Below are positions 1-12,584 of a stretch of 64,000 bases of DNA, piece after piece. The stretch lies in assembly GCA_017591395.1 (NCBI GenBank), contig WEDG01000839.1:124001-188000 (forward strand), in the 5' to 3' direction. The translations under genes were made by a program, and so were the position numbers. Position 1 is the stretch's first letter; the number at the start of each line of letters is the position of its first letter. The notes beneath the pieces are model-generated. The model was not told the DNA's origin. It searched no databases and saw nothing but the letters and a program-made list of their open reading frames with translations. The stretch comes from Schistocephalus solidus. Taxonomy: Eukaryota > Platyhelminthes > Cestoda > Diphyllobothriidea > Diphyllobothriidae.

Positions 1-39
1 TTAACAAAACTCCCTCGTTCATCTTGCTAGACAACTCAT

Positions 40-200
40 TTTCAAGCCTTGGCTCAATGGTTAGCACGTTCTGCTTCTGATGAAATGGTCGCGGGTTTGA
101 CTCTTGCGGTTGGATATGACTGGCTGATGGCGGCTATTAGGCCAGAAAGTACCATTCCAACCTCACTTTTCTTTTTCAACATTGTTTATTTAACAGTTTA
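40..200 (+). mobile_element. tRNA-headed SINE with hammerhead body (copy 1)
   Basis: Non-coding short retroelement. The head has an A-box-like stretch (ggctcaatggttagc) and a weak B box (gcgggtttgactc), the internal promoter layout of RNA polymerase III tRNA genes. It is followed by the body shared by all copies in this window. In the body, positions 118-162 match the hammerhead layout: stem I strand GACTGG, core CTGATGG (the final A is mutated), a GGCT/GGCC hairpin, GAAA, and a partly decayed second stem I strand. The 3' part after about 200 is lost. Assignment rests on alignment by eye to the copies at 35.6, 51.8 and 58.6 kb. Confidence 0.75.
118..162 (+). ncRNA. hammerhead-like fold in SINE copy 1 (decayed)
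   Basis: GACTGG is followed by CTGATGG, a short hairpin, GAAA and CCATT, then CCAACC. The core has one substitution at an invariant adenine and stem I is weakened, so this copy should be inactive. Confidence 0.5.
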
Positions 201-3200
201 ATGTATCTTCCGGCTAGAAGTAGGGTGCGACCTCTGGTGCACAGCATATTCAACCCTGCAGGTTAAATAAGGAGAACGCTGCTTATGGTGTTTTCGCTCT
301 GAGAATAAGAGAACAGAAGCATTATCCCAAACGTAAATGAAAAGGAAATCCCCACTAAAGGTCGCATCGTCTCTAGAGTTGAAAACGAAACCCTCACGTA
401 GCAGTTCAAAATAACAACGTGCTTTCAGTGAGAGAATTTTATTTTGACTGAGAACTTCAGAGTCGATGACTATCCACGAACATTTTCTATGGGTTTGTTG
501 AATGCCTTACATAAATGGTATAAAGATTGCAGGCAATATCCTACAATGACAGATCACACTGCATAGGATGCGTTTCCGATAGTTTAGCTGGGCCTCTTAC
601 ACAAATGTGAATGCAGGCTACTCACGAACTACACTCAGCAACCCATTGGCGTATGAGGTTGTCAAATGACAATATTCTCAACTAAAAGAAGGCGGTTTTT
701 GTGCATCATTCTCAACGGAGCTATAACTTAGTGCAAGTATGTCAGAGAGTGAGGCCGGCAACGTTAAAAGGAAATGAGTACCATCAGTTTTTTGTTAAAA
801 AAACTGTAAGGTCAAAGACTTCAAACTAGGCCACAATGGCCAGTAATCAAAGCATATTTAAGAAAAATGGATGTTCATGGCTTGCTCAATTAACTACCTA
901 CATAACTTCGGAAGCCAAATGAGGGGTAACAGGGAAGGCATGACACAGTAGGTACATAAAATTGTGACTTAAGTTCATAATAGTGTAGGCGACACAATTC
1001 GAGTTTTAATGAATGTCTGATCCTCACTCCACAGTTGACAACAGTGGCCTTCGTATCAGGCAATTTTTTATGCTTTACCATCAGGAATATCATAATAAAT
1101 ACACAGTTTCTGAAAGTGGCTAACCGAATCCAACCCGCTGCCGATATATTTATCACTTATTTTCTCTTTACCTTTGTCTGCTACCTTTGAATCCTTTTTA
1201 CACCTGACCGATAGTCATACCTTTATTATATTAGCCATAGGAAATATAAAATTGAGAGACGGTAAGTAGCCAAACTCCACAGTTCCGTCAAGTGGCAGCA
1301 GAATCGTCAATTTAACGTATGTCCAGGCTTTTGGATGGGGCCTATGGTTTGTGAGCTGGAGAAGCTGCGAAGGAGCAGATAGTGTGATTCCGTCGAAAAT
1401 GTGTTTCAACGGCTACTGTATTTTTCAATTTTAGGATCAATCAAGAAAATATTCTCTTCAGCACTCGATTAAAAATTTACACATGTAACATCCGTAGCTC
1501 ATGAAAGATTGCAAAACCATGTTGAAGATTGTCAAGTTAACAATGAACATCTACCGCCCTCAATGGGGCTCTTTGCCACGGCTGCAGCTAATGCGTAAGT
1601 GAAAAAGGGTCTTAGCTTTTTGATACTGTGAAGTGCGGTTCTAAAAGTTGTCTATGATGGGGAAATGGACATCAAGATTTTATCTGACATACCCTGATCT
1701 TCTTCCATGATTCCTATGTCCTGTCTTTTTCTTAGTATAATTGATATTTTTCATTGTTTTTTTCAGTGTCTTGGAATCCGATAAAAAACTCCCGAACTAG
1801 ATCCAACTTGATAACCGTATAAACATTTTGTGAGATAACTTGGTGTCCATTGCCAAGCTCACACTATATTTCGGAAGTCTGAAAATGTAATTATAATTTT
1901 GAGTTTAGAATAGAAATATCTTAATATGTTGTAACGGATCTCTTTCGCGCACATTCTGTCTTTCTTGCTCTCTTTCTCCAGTGTAAGTTTTATATTAAAA
2001 ATTCGGATAATTAGATAAGGTTTAAATTTTTGTTCTTATTCTTATCTATAGAAGCACGCATGGCACAAAAGCCCATATTTTAAGTAAAAGTGTGCTTTGA
2101 AACAAGTTTAAGAAAAGTCAGGGTTAACCCCTATAAATGAAGATGATTCCTCCTACTACTAAGATTTTGTAAACCAACTAAGATGCCTATGTGCATAATA
2201 CTTTGAAAACCATTAATGCGAGTTAGATATAATTACACCAAAGTTTATGTTTAAAGGTAAAATTGAATTTTCTGTTAGCATAAAACGCTTGAGGTTATAA
2301 ATGAAACGTCAGTGTTTCACGAAACAACCAAAATTTTCAGCTTCAATGATTTGATTTACCATCCGGGATTCACAGTTTTGGACCAAAAGTAAATTTACAG
2401 TCGTTTCACTAGTCTTTCAACTTTTTGATTTCTTTTTTATATCATTGAATATTTTTGGTGTTTTATTTTAAAACGGCTACTTGGTTTAAGCATCCTTTTG
2501 GTCAACTTTATATTTTGAAACATTTTAGAAATTAACGCAAGAAATATCGCATGGAACCATTTACAGGCACATTTAATATTGCTTCCCACATTACGTGACG
2601 AATCTTCAATAAAATAAACGTGCTTAAAAAGGAGCCAAAGAAACGAAAACTTTCCATAGGCAAAAAATCAACAATTTTGATTGTTTTAACATTAATTTCG
2701 ATGTAAGAACTTTAATGTCATTCACAGCCCACCTTATCACTATTCAGAAAAAAAACATTAAACGGGCCCTTTTTTCAGTTGGGCAGTAATAAAGCAATGC
2801 TTTTACGCTTTGAACGATATACCTCATTAAGTAAGAGCGTACATTTGCGGGATTAGGCCTCATTTTAAAAAAAGCAACGAAGAGAGTGCTTTGGATGAAG
2901 CCACATGTCAATAATCTTCGACGACTAATGGTTTTGGGTGGTCATCAATTTCGGTTAACGCCCAAAATGTCAATCAAAAATTAACGCCATCAGCAAAAAA
3001 AAACGTTCATAAACGCGGGCTGTTTTCAGTTAAAGCGGAATTGATTGACGCCGAACGGACACCAAAATGTGTTTAAGTAGACATTGGAGCAACGACCAGC
3101 AACTCCTCAATCATAATCTTAGCAATGTGTATTCCTGCAAACATTTCCAACCTCACGACCGATCAAAGTACTTTTGCGCTCATCAATAGTGGGCTTAAGA

Positions 3201-6200
3201 AAAATGATGACCATCTTATAGCAGTATAAGCTTCATTTTGTCTTTTATGATTACAGAAAAAATAAAGTATACACTCAAACATTTTACGCGAATGACGAAA
3301 TTATTAGGTTCGAAAAAGCGTTCAATAAAATACTGCTATTATATACATATATATATCTAATTATTTTGCATGAGTTTATTTTTTGATACAACTGTCATCG
3401 TAATCGTATTTCAGTGTTTTCGGTAAAACGTTTTAAAAAAATAATAGGTAGATGCACATTTGACTTTGTTTAAGAATGGTTATCCAGTCACGACTAAAAA
3501 CGCTCAATGTGTGCCAAATATTATATCGTTGCGCTATAGGGACCTCGTTTCAAAATGCATGTTATTAAGAGGTTATCATTTTGACACATCAGGGGCGTCG
3601 TAACGCCCTTTAGAACAAATAGAGGTTTTCTTCTACTTTTCGGAAGCTGATTCAGGCTTTTATTAGAAATGCTTGAAGGAAGTGTTTTATTGACCGATTT
3701 TTCTTCTGTTGCTGCACGAAGGATTCGCATGAAGTTTGGCTCATGTATCTGTGTAGATTTTTATATATTTCTACGGGTATGAAACAGAAAATGATAATTT
3801 CACGGCTGCCTGTGGAAGTGAAGCGAGTTGCAAATGAGAGCCATGATAATTCAGAGCCATCAAGGAAAACTAACTAAACATCTGAGTCTGTATAAAAAAT
3901 TTTTTTAGGAAGCTCGCGTAGGACCTATTTTAAAACCAATGGGTACTGGTATTAGTAAAAAAGTAACTGCAATTGATTTATTAATATTTTAAAAATTATG
4001 GAAATGTTTTAAGCCTACATCTCGTATTGTTTTGCGAATATTTATCCAAACGCGGGAGTTACACTTCTTATCACTGGTTATTGGAGTCCACTATCTGTGG
4101 TTTCTGATGTCGATGGCAGCATTTAATGCTTGACCCCTTATTTGCCAAACTCTCACCGAAAAAGGATGCAGTCATTTAAGTGAGCCGCAAGTTATTTGCG
4201 TTGTTATAAAAATCGTTATGTCTATTTAAATCAAGGAAAGTCAGCTTCGGCGACCCACGTGCATATTTAATCTTCAAACGAAATCCACTTTTACTGGAAG
4301 GCGATTCATCAATCTGAAAAAAATAAGAAGTAACCAGTAATATCTGCATCTACTATTATCAGGTTAGGTTTTATTATCATTAAATCTTTCGAATCGAGGG
4401 AGTTGTATTTCTGATATAAATATATATATCTTACTTTCTTAACATATTTTCAACGCACATACAGGCGAAATGACATGTACAGAGTTCGCAGATATCCTTG
4501 TGGCCACAGCTGTGCGAGGCTTGTGGAAAGAACTTTCTTACCCATTTTATCCTATTCAGCGTTCCTAATGCATTCTTAGATATTCATGCTCTTTGCTTTA
4601 TTAGGGTATATACCTGTGTTTAGATTTTCCATGTAAATTAAGAACAAATGCTTGCATTTATTATTGAAAGGAGATATAAAATTATGCATTGGGATCACAA
4701 AGTTAAAGGTATATCACAAAAAGCAAATTGACTTTATAAGAGACGGTGTAACTCATCAAATATTAATTTAAATTATGTAAAATTAATTTCCCATAGAAAG
4801 CTTTACTAAGGTGAGGCTGCATCACTGATACGCATGTAGCACGCTCCCAAAATGACACAGTCACAATAATGAGTCAGCTTTTGAAGGACTGACTTTGGAC
4901 TGCCTGCATACTTCGTAACCGCTTAACTGACACTGAGAACGGTAGAATGTTATTAACATAAACCTCTGGCGTTTTTAAAACGTTAAACATATGTTATTGC
5001 TAGAAGCAGTAAACATGTATTTATTTTACGACATTTTTAATGCGTTCATATTACTCAAACAAACAATCTCCACCACTTAAGTATTGCTTTTAATTACCAA
5101 TTAATTGAAAACTCGAACTGCAGCTGTACGTGTATTTAGGGTTTATTTAAATAAAAGCTGTTTATTTTTCACTTAAGTAAAATTGCATAATTTTATACCT
5201 TAATATTACTATGCGTGTTTTGCGTTACCAAAAATATGCAATCAATATGAACCACATTAATAGGCGCACAGGTATTTAAATAGAAATTAAAAGATCTTAA
5301 ATATCCCTTGTTTGAAAACCCTTGTATTAAACAAGTAAAAAATTCGTTTTCGTAATTTACTTCAAATTCAATATAAGAATGCTTATTCTATGAATGCGAG
5401 TTGAGTAAGAAGGGCATCATAAATCAGTGAGCATCATAAGCTAATTGATTGGTCGTTTTTAGCGAATGTTTTTCGCAAGCGTCCAGAAGGACGGTTATTG
5501 AGAATCTGAATCAGTATTACCTCTGCAGCTAAGTAGGCCATCCTGATTTTAACTACATTTTAAAATTTAAGTCAATTCGTTAAATATTTCGTGATTGATA
5601 TCTTCGGCATCATTGTCACCTATTACGTAAAGAAAATATAGAGAAATCCTTTAAGCTTACTGGTCGGCAAGGAACTCATGGAATTATAAGAAATAACGGA
5701 AACTTTGTAAATTTAAGACTGCAAGCATTCAAAAGAAATTTTAAGCGAACATATTGCAATTTGGTTGGAACACTCAAATGTTATATAGCTACGTACAATT
5801 CATTTATTGAAATTGGGATCAAATCCCCGCTCTTTTATGGAGCTCTGGTGACCGCTAACCATGTCAATGCATTCATTTCGCCTAACACTGTTCAGTCATT
5901 CCTCGCTAAAGTGGGTAAACAGTAATCTTTGCTAACACCCGTATTTTAAAGAAACGCCCCTTTTTCCTTTGCAGAAAAACTACCGTTTTTTGCAATAGTT
6001 AGGCCAGACCTTTATCGATTCATACCCACAAAATTGGCTGATCTTGACCACATACCTGCAATTTTACTTTGAGAAGTTGCCAATTAATTGGATGAGCGCC
6101 TATTTATTATATTTTGGAAGCCATTTTGAAAAAGGTGAATACCGAAAAAATGGAAAATTGCACGTTTTACCTTTTCCATAGGGGAGGAGCACTCAATGAC

Positions 6201-6649
6201 GCCGAAAATTACAGTTCAATCAGTGAAACTTGCATTTCATGCAAAATAATAAAGCTCATTATAAAACGATATCCGACGTCATTTAGGGGAGAGAATAACT
6301 GATCTTGCTCAACATGGCTTTCATTGAGGATACCCTGGCCTCACTGGTATTTTTTATACGCAAGGGAAATTAACGAAGGCTGCAGACAGGTAGAACCCTA
6401 AAGGTACTTTATTCTTTGACTTCAGGATGGCCTTCGAAAAAGCAACACGCTTCTTCTTCAACAAAGCGCTCACAAAATAAGCTTACAAGGCTGAATTTTC
6501 CAGTGGATTCAAAGTTTTCGTCGATTAGATTGCAGAGAGTTGTTACTGATACTTGTACCTCAGATTGGGTAGAAAATGAGAGCATTGGTATTACATGCTA
6601 CGTCCTACTGGCAACAAAGTCACTAGATATTATGTCAGATCCGTTTTTT
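201..6649. other. AT-rich DNA without recognisable genes
   Basis: I see no domain, RNA gene or clear repeat. The open frames here are all under 90 codons, about what chance gives in six frames of AT-rich DNA. Runs of A/T and a short TA-rich stretch near 3342-3356 are the only local features. Intron or intergenic DNA are both possible. Confidence 0.5.
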
Positions 6650-6865
6650 GCTATATTCTGCCGCTGCCTGACGCAGCCTTGAGCCGTTTGGCTCATTAGT
6701 GTGTCCCCCAGCATCCCCCGTGTGTGTTCTGGTAGACATTTAATTGTGGCTTTTGAATGTCTTCAGAAATTCATCGTTAAGTTGGAGTAAATCATTATGA
6801 GCTACTGCCTTTAGGCGCAGATCGAAATTTTATATGAATAATTGGGTCGAAGACCATCAGCCACA
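6650..6865 (+). repeat. unclassified interspersed repeat, copy 1
   Basis: About 200 bp that aligns by eye with 57055-57250. Shared landmarks in order are atattctgccg, a ttggctcat.agtgtg block, an agaaattcatc/agaaattaatc block and a gagtaa/gattaa end. No coding or pol III box is visible. The family is unknown to me. Confidence 0.55.
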
Positions 6866-9237
6866 ATAGTTTTAACGTATAATATTGATTAGCTTGTTAA
6901 TAGACGGTTGTCAGTATATAAAACGACACCATGGACGAGGAGAGACTCTGATCTCTAGGATAAGATTCAAAGAACAGGTCAAACAGTTTTATGGATTTAC
7001 CGCACAAAGGTTATTTGAAAAAGCTTGGCTTGCAGAGAGTTAAGGTACAGCCTGTTTTGGTCGTTTTGGGTTATCCGTGGCAATGGCAGCTCACTGAGAT
7101 CAAAGGATACGTTCAAGTTTGCCTACAGCACTCGCGCGCTCATCCGTGCAAAGTCCTGTGAATGGACCCCAGAGATTTCTGCAGCCAACGAGAAGTATGA
7201 CCATGGACATGGCTTTGAAACCAAACGGCAATAACTGAAACCATTTTTCCTTTTAAAGGAAGGCTTGATAGCATAATATTAGAAAAAGATCGCCCTCCAA
7301 AAGGCAACTTCTTGTAGCTGGCTTTGGGAGCTTGTTCTTGATTTACTTTCTTCTCCTCGGTTTGAAAAGAGACAACCTGTGTTAAATTTCGTTGCATTTG
7401 GATTTGAGCATACTTAAAATGTTTGCAGCTTTCAAATTACCGCCAATAAAAGCGAAAATGCGAGTGCTGGCAAGTACTTCAGAAGAACTAGAAGCGATTG
7501 CTGAGACAAGAACATTGTTTGCCTAACTCGTAGGATATAAACCTTAAACCATAATCAGAGACAGCATCATCATCAGTATGAGTACGTGTGTAAATTTCCG
7601 GCAATACCCCGAATGGTGCTTCGGCCATAGTATTCCTTGGCAGCCTTCCCTCTTGTTATCCAGCGAGAAAATGGAAATATGTAGCTCGTCACTGCGTTCT
7701 CTAACGTTAGCTAGCCATTTTCTAATAAAGAATGTCCGCCATGCATAATAAAACTAGAATATATTTGGCATGATGAGTAAATGGCTCGCGATCAAGTGTA
7801 CAGGAACCTTCTTCTATGCGTTGATAGACGCTCCTGGATCGCTAACGGAACTCACCGTGCAGCACCTAGAGCAAGGTTTGATTAGCTAATAACTGCTACG
7901 GAGCTTTCAATGGCCATATCAGTTTCCTTTGTCCTTGTCTGCAATATTAATCTACTTTCTTTCATGGTCTGATGCGAATTGTGGTGTATATTTTAGCTAA
8001 TGTTGCTTGTCCTTTATGAAATGCGCACGTGGTCATTATTCTGAAAACATATTGTGTCAAACCCGTTTTTACTTATTACCATAAACCCGCTTCTCTGATA
8101 ATCATTGCTATCAGACAGATGTTACCTGACGACTTGGGTTATTTACTCCAAGACAACAGAGTCCCAAGAAGAAGTAGATGATTATACACGTCAAAAACAC
8201 AAACTTAAAATGTTTTTTTCCGACAATATGTCTGAACTTTTTAAAAGGACACACACAAAGTAACTAAACGGGAGTGGCGCATAAACAAAGGACTGAAAAC
8301 CTGTCTATAAAATTTAATTCAATCTTTGCAGTACATACTACTCTTAAGTTTCTCCGCGCGCATAAAGGTATGTTACCCGGGTGCAAAGGGGTCCACCTGT
8401 TCCAAGTAGCCAGACACAACCTAAATAACAAACCCATCTTTGTATAGGACAATAGTAGCAGTTCTGAGCTTGTTCGTTCTACAAACGCTAATCACTTCAC
8501 AGCAAAATCGTAAATTTATCGCTTTACCCATTTGAATACCACTGCCAAAATATAGTAACAAGAAATAAAGGAATAAGTGGGTAATTTGTACGTGATAATA
8601 GCACTTTATGACAGTAGTTTTAAGTGAGATGGCAGTGTAAAAAAACTGGCTTTATAGTTGGTAATTCTCCAGGCATATTCATTAAGGACAAAATGTTTTC
8701 ACGTGCGTCTTATGTCCTACGACGACATAAGGGTGTGGAGTCAAACATTTATGAAGTAAGATTTTATTATTCTCATGGAACTTCTGTGAAGTGTACACAT
8801 AAATTTGCCTGCTCGACCAATTTACCTTATTATATTTCCTAGCTATTTCTGCCGCCCGATAAGGTAGAAAATAACGTAGCTTCGTTGATCTCTTAATTGT
8901 CTTTGTCAAGGAATACTTCTCACAATTTATCATTATTCCTTGTTGTTCGTTTTTAGTACAAATAAATTAAAGTCGAGTTCAATCGATTGGCCAGTAAAGA
9001 TCTTCCAGCCATTTCTTTCAACCGATACTGTGGAAGATAAGGTATCTCTGTGAGGTTTTGGCCATCTTACTCTACAAATAATGTTCCGCCATTCTTATTT
9101 TTCTGTGTAGTGTATTGCGTGGCAAAGATCACTAAAGCCCTGTTCATATGAGGTAGGTTTTATTCTTCCAAGCTGTCAGGCTCTCAGGAGATTAAAACCT
9201 CCGAACAATGTCAAATGGACGGGCTAAGACATGTTTT
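6866..9237. other. AT-rich DNA without recognisable genes
   Basis: No domain is recognisable. Positions 7829-7872 hold a phrase like the 3' tail of the SINE (gatcgctaacggaactcacc), possibly a minus-strand remnant too short to be sure of. Confidence 0.4.
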
Positions 9238-10378
9238 ATTAGGCAGTAAAACAGACGGGATAGTAGCAGGTTCTGCGCAGTCCATCGCAGCCAATCAAAC
9301 AACAGTGACGCCAGTCCGGAGGTGACTGTGCTGGGCCAAAGTAGGCCGGCACCGATTCGATAAATCGAGTGACTGAGTTCTCATCGTAGGTCCAGTCTTC
9401 AATCAATCCCGGTTTGTCTTGCTTCTGGTGTGACTGGAAAGTCAAACTCGTGCCCGTTTTGTAGGTGTGGGCAGCTTTTTATGATAATCCTTCACCCCAT
9501 CTCTTAGCCAGCTAATGTTCGTGTTTGCGCGATGCAAGCATAATTCAGTCAGTCTAGGCACGGGATGCGATGCAATAGACCAGACTGCTTATTAGGATTT
9601 AATTTGTTTTTGATCTTCATAATCCTGCTTCACAAGGTGGCTTGGGGGTTTGTGCAATTCTGACACCTAGTCCCGCAGCAATGCCCTCGGTTGTATCTGA
9701 CACGTCTTTACTCCATGGCAGTGCATGCTATACCATAGGGATGTCTTCTGCTTGGGTTCTCTGGGGGCGAACATGCAGGCATCAGCTTATGATTGCCTTT
9801 AAATAGCCGTTCCGCATAAACTGGCCGCAGAGGTAACGGGCTTCACGTGCATTTTCCGCCTGGTTGCTGCAATGAGTCTGGATGCGTTTGAACAGTTTTC
9901 TTACACAGCTTCGTTTGTGAGCCACGGGATGGTTGGTGTGAAAATTGAGAAGCTGCGTGGTGTTGGTCGCTTTCCTGTAGGCAGCCGTTTCTATTCCATG
10001 GTTGGAACTTTGGCTGACGAGTACATCAAGGAAGGGGATCTGCTGCTCATTTTCTTCTCCCCTGTGAATTGTTTAGCTAAGAATATCGGGCTAAGGTTAT
10101 CCTGGATATGCTGCAGCATGCTCCTGTTGACGATAAAAATCTTCGAAGTGAAGGCAGATGAACAAACGTGCCGCCTTAGTAAGGGTAACGAAAGCTCGGA
10201 GCTGTTTCATGAAGGCAATCTTTTTCAGCACTTGTAGGATCAATTCTGCTACTAAACTGAAGATTTAGGAGCCCACTGGTGTTCCCTCGATCAACTCATA
10301 GGTTTTCCGGGCAAAGGTGAAGTAGGTCTTTAGAAAAATTCAAACAGCTTTATTAGATGTTCAATTTTTAGTAATCTG
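9238..10378 (-). mobile_element. Penelope-like element A: decayed RT and GIY-YIG region
   Basis: Minus-strand relic of a Penelope-like retroelement, whose protein joins a reverse transcriptase to a C-terminal GIY-YIG endonuclease. Reading from 10375 downwards I see YFTF, then ELIEGTPVGS (the PLE G-x-P-x-GS motif, near 10290-10267), an immediate TAA, then SLVAELILQVL. Further on come IPFLDVLV and YRKATNTTQLL (near 10015-9950), then HKRSC, CGQFMRNGY and KDVSDTTEGIA. The C-terminal endonuclease end is GLIEDWTYDENSV-RFIE (9420-9350). This order is that of PLE proteins. Several stops and frameshifts break it, so it is a pseudogene. It runs 5'-to-5' against element B. Confidence 0.85.
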
Positions 10379-10429
10379 TGGTTTCGTCGTATGACTCCAC
10401 AAGTTTTCTGCGCAAGACGTCTTGTGCCA

Positions 10430-10800
10430 AACTCGGTGGCATGGATATGACTAATGATGTCACTTTAAAGGAGACCATCGTTTCGTCCGATCGACTCCAA
10501 ACTTGTTGGCCGAGCATTTATTAAACCCTGGGCCCCCGATGTCAGCTTAGGCAATCGATTTATTGATCTGGTGCCAAAAAACAGGGCCCTGCGCAGTCAT
10601 CTCTCGACTAACGCCATTGGTGTTTAATTGGCTTCTTCCCCTATAACGGCTGCTTGTTTTTGTTACCGTTTTTATCTCTGACGATGGGCTCTAGTAAGAG
10701 TTTGATAGTTCTGACAAATGAAACCATGATTATGGCAAGCGAATAACCTTCTTCTTTACTTATACACCTAGAATGCGAACATTCAACCTCGTTCAACAAA
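10430..10800 (+). mobile_element. Penelope-like element B: 3' end only
   Basis: Plus-strand 3' fragment of the same PLE group as element A and of the fragment at 61.8-62.1 kb. It reads RAFIKPWAPD, then GNRFIDLVP, then RALRSHL before a stop near 10625. These match the endonuclease C-terminus of the other copies. After the stop comes a 3' untranslated part with a hammerhead-like motif (10678-10708) and a tail shared with 61.8 kb (atacacctagaatgcg). The 5' part is missing; it abuts element A near 10380-10430. Confidence 0.75.
10678..10708 (+). ncRNA. hammerhead-like motif at PLE B end
   Basis: Core CTGACGA fits the hammerhead consensus CUGANGA. It is followed by a hairpin (GGGCTCT with AGAGTTT, loop AGTA, some G-U pairs) and GATA where GAAA is expected. 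The homologous copy at 61864-61899 keeps an AAAAGCTC version. It sits where PLE hammerheads are known, in the terminal untranslated part. Confidence 0.45.
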
Positions 10801-10879
10801 CCAATACAATTTGAAGTTTTGATAAACTTATTTAATCTCCGCAATAACCTCTATAAAATGGTTGCCGAGCACATAAACA

Positions 10880-11062
10880 GATCAATAGTGGCTGAATAGT
10901 GCTGGCAAAGATAAGGGAAACTGGAATGGAACTTTTTCTGGCTTATAAGTTGTCGACAGCCAGTCGTACCCAACCCCAGGTTGTTTACCATCCGAGGATC
11001 AAACCAGCAACCAGTTCAGCATAGGTCCAACGCTCTAACCATTGAGCTACTCGCTCGTTGGC
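10880..11062 (-). mobile_element. tRNA-headed SINE, minus strand, unit 1 of a tandem pair
   Basis: Read on the minus strand, 11062-10985 gives a good tRNA-like head: A box tagctcaatggttagagc and B-box-like ctggtttgatcct. It is followed by a body whose hammerhead (10965-10919) has GACTGG, a damaged core CTGTCGA, GAAA and a CCATT followed by CCAGTT. The 3' tail after the body is truncated. Unit 2 begins directly next to it with about 314 bp between the equivalent points of the two bodies. Confidence 0.8.
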
Positions 11063-11390
11063 CTGCCGGTTTAGATACGGAATATTGACTTGCAGTCATT
11101 GCTGATAGCTCACCGATCTTTAACAGAACTCACTCGTTCCGCTCTGCCTTGAGGCTCACTATTGAGCCCGCCAGCAGCCGCACATTGGCTATAAGTAGAA
11201 GAGGCAGATTAATACTGCCGGCAAAGACAAAGGAAACTGGAATGGCTATTTCTGGCTTATTAGCCATCGTCAGCCAGTCATATCCAATCCCAGGTGGTTT
11301 ACGAACCAACGATCGACCCCACGACCCATTGATCAGAAGTCCAAAGCTCTTAACTGCTAGTCTTGCTTATTCGCTAGACGCAAACGTGCG
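11063..11390 (-). mobile_element. tRNA-headed SINE, minus strand, unit 2 of a tandem pair
   Basis: Almost complete unit. On the minus strand the head (about 11385-11290) is worn. The body (11279-11235) is one of the best preserved in the window. The 3' tail (11234-11063) carries the phrases seen in other copies: ctgccggcag-type text, tgctggcgggctc, gttctgttaaagatcggtgagc and ggaatattgac. A 131-codon open frame across it on the plus strand (11149-11544) is antisense to the repeat and is not a gene. Confidence 0.8.
11235..11279 (-). ncRNA. hammerhead ribozyme-like fold (well-preserved copy)
   Basis: Minus strand: GACTGG, CTGACGA (fits CUGANGA), stem II TGGCT/AGCCA closed from the first pair (T-A) with loop AATA, GAAA, a short weak stem III ending CCAT, T at the cleavage position, and CCAGTT. 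The last base pairs G-T with the first strand. All invariant core bases are present. Confidence 0.65.
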
Positions 11391-11825
11391 AAGACGGAGC
11401 ATGTGTATCAGCAACCAACCATATTCCGAAGGGAAACCAGATATCATTCGCCAAATTCTAGGTCACGATGTCCCTTGTAATTACGCCACTCAAAGTATAC
11501 AAGAACCGAAATCACGTCTACATGAATACAAATGTGTAGCATGAAGAGGTGATACATTCTTGAAAAGGACCGTAGGTTTCCCTGTCAGAAAATAATAATG
11601 AGGATGCACTTTCATATCCTAAGATTGCAAGAGGATCCAATGGGCCTCACAGTAAACAGCCACAGACTAAACGTCTGCGCTTAACATGTAATGTTGCGGT
11701 CGGCTTTATAGGACAGCACCAGATGTTGAAACACAAAAACTTCGCCAAGGTTGTCCCCATAAACATGCATTTTACTATGTTGAAAGGTAAACTTCATTGC
11801 CGTATGTGGAGGGTAATGTTGAATG

Positions 11826-11849
11826 AGTTAGTGTGCGTGTGTGTGTGTG
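11826..11849 (+). repeat. (GT)n microsatellite
   Basis: A short GT-rich run just before the GC-rich repeat begins. Confidence 0.9.
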
Positions 11850-12530
11850 TGCCCCCTAAACGGGCCACGTGGTAGATGCGTTGGACCAACACGGGGGCCA
11901 TATTAGGGCACGGCAGGCGTTATTTGGGTTGCGCTCCCATAACAAATGCCGAACATGGAGGTGTGGTGGCACGCCTAGGGGCGGCTAGGACTTAGGGGAC
12001 CCGGCCGCGCCAGCCACCTGCGTCCTCTCCCGCCTTCCGGTCTTCTTGACTCTGTCTTGACACCGGGCTCAGGTGGGGGAGGAGGAGAGAGTGCGGTAGC
12101 TGCAGCGCAAGGCTACTATCACTTAAAACTAATTCACGCGCAAGTCACCGTCCCTGCTCCACCCTTCCATGGAGCATACGGTGGACATCGTCGAAATCGA
12201 CGGTCGAACTGCAGTGTGTGAGTGGCACACACAGAGGTGTGGTGTATGAGAGGTGTGAGAGGTGTGTTGGCACATCTAGGGGCGGCTTGGACTTAGGCGA
12301 CCCAGCCGCGCCAGCCACCTGCGTCCTCTCCCGCCTCCGGTCTTCTTGACTCTGTCTTGACACCGGGCTCAGGTGGGGGAGGAGGAGAGGGTGCGGTAGA
12401 TGCAGCGCAAGTCTACTATCACTTTAAACTAAATCACGCGCAAGTCACTGTCCCTGCTCCACATTCCCATGGAGCAAACGGTGGACATCGTCGGACTACG
12501 ACGGTCGAACTGTCGTGTGTGTGAGTAGAC
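11848..12530 (+). repeat. GC-rich interspersed repeat R-GC, copy 1, internally duplicated
   Basis: Starts with gccccctaaacgggccacg, which is also the edge of the other two copies (54120 on minus, 54762 on plus). A segment starting gtgtggtggcacgcctagg (11961) is repeated from 12262 with a period of about 301 bp. Each unit contains a cggtcttcttgactctg block, a ctcaggtgggggaggagg block, a ctactatcact block and a pyrimidine-flanked atggagca.acggtggacatcg block. No convincing protein is encoded. Its TG-type edge could be that of an LTR, but no primer-binding site or target duplication was identified. Confidence 0.8.
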
Positions 12531-12584
12531 AAGTGGTGATGTGGTTGGGTCTATGGTGTTTTACCACGGATGCTGTAATTGAAT

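Noticed and set aside
7829..7872. A SINE copy on the minus strand
   Set aside because: Only a short tail phrase matches; body and head are absent.
11149..11544. A 131-codon plus-strand gene
   Set aside because: It lies antisense across a SINE copy and its frame has no known domain.
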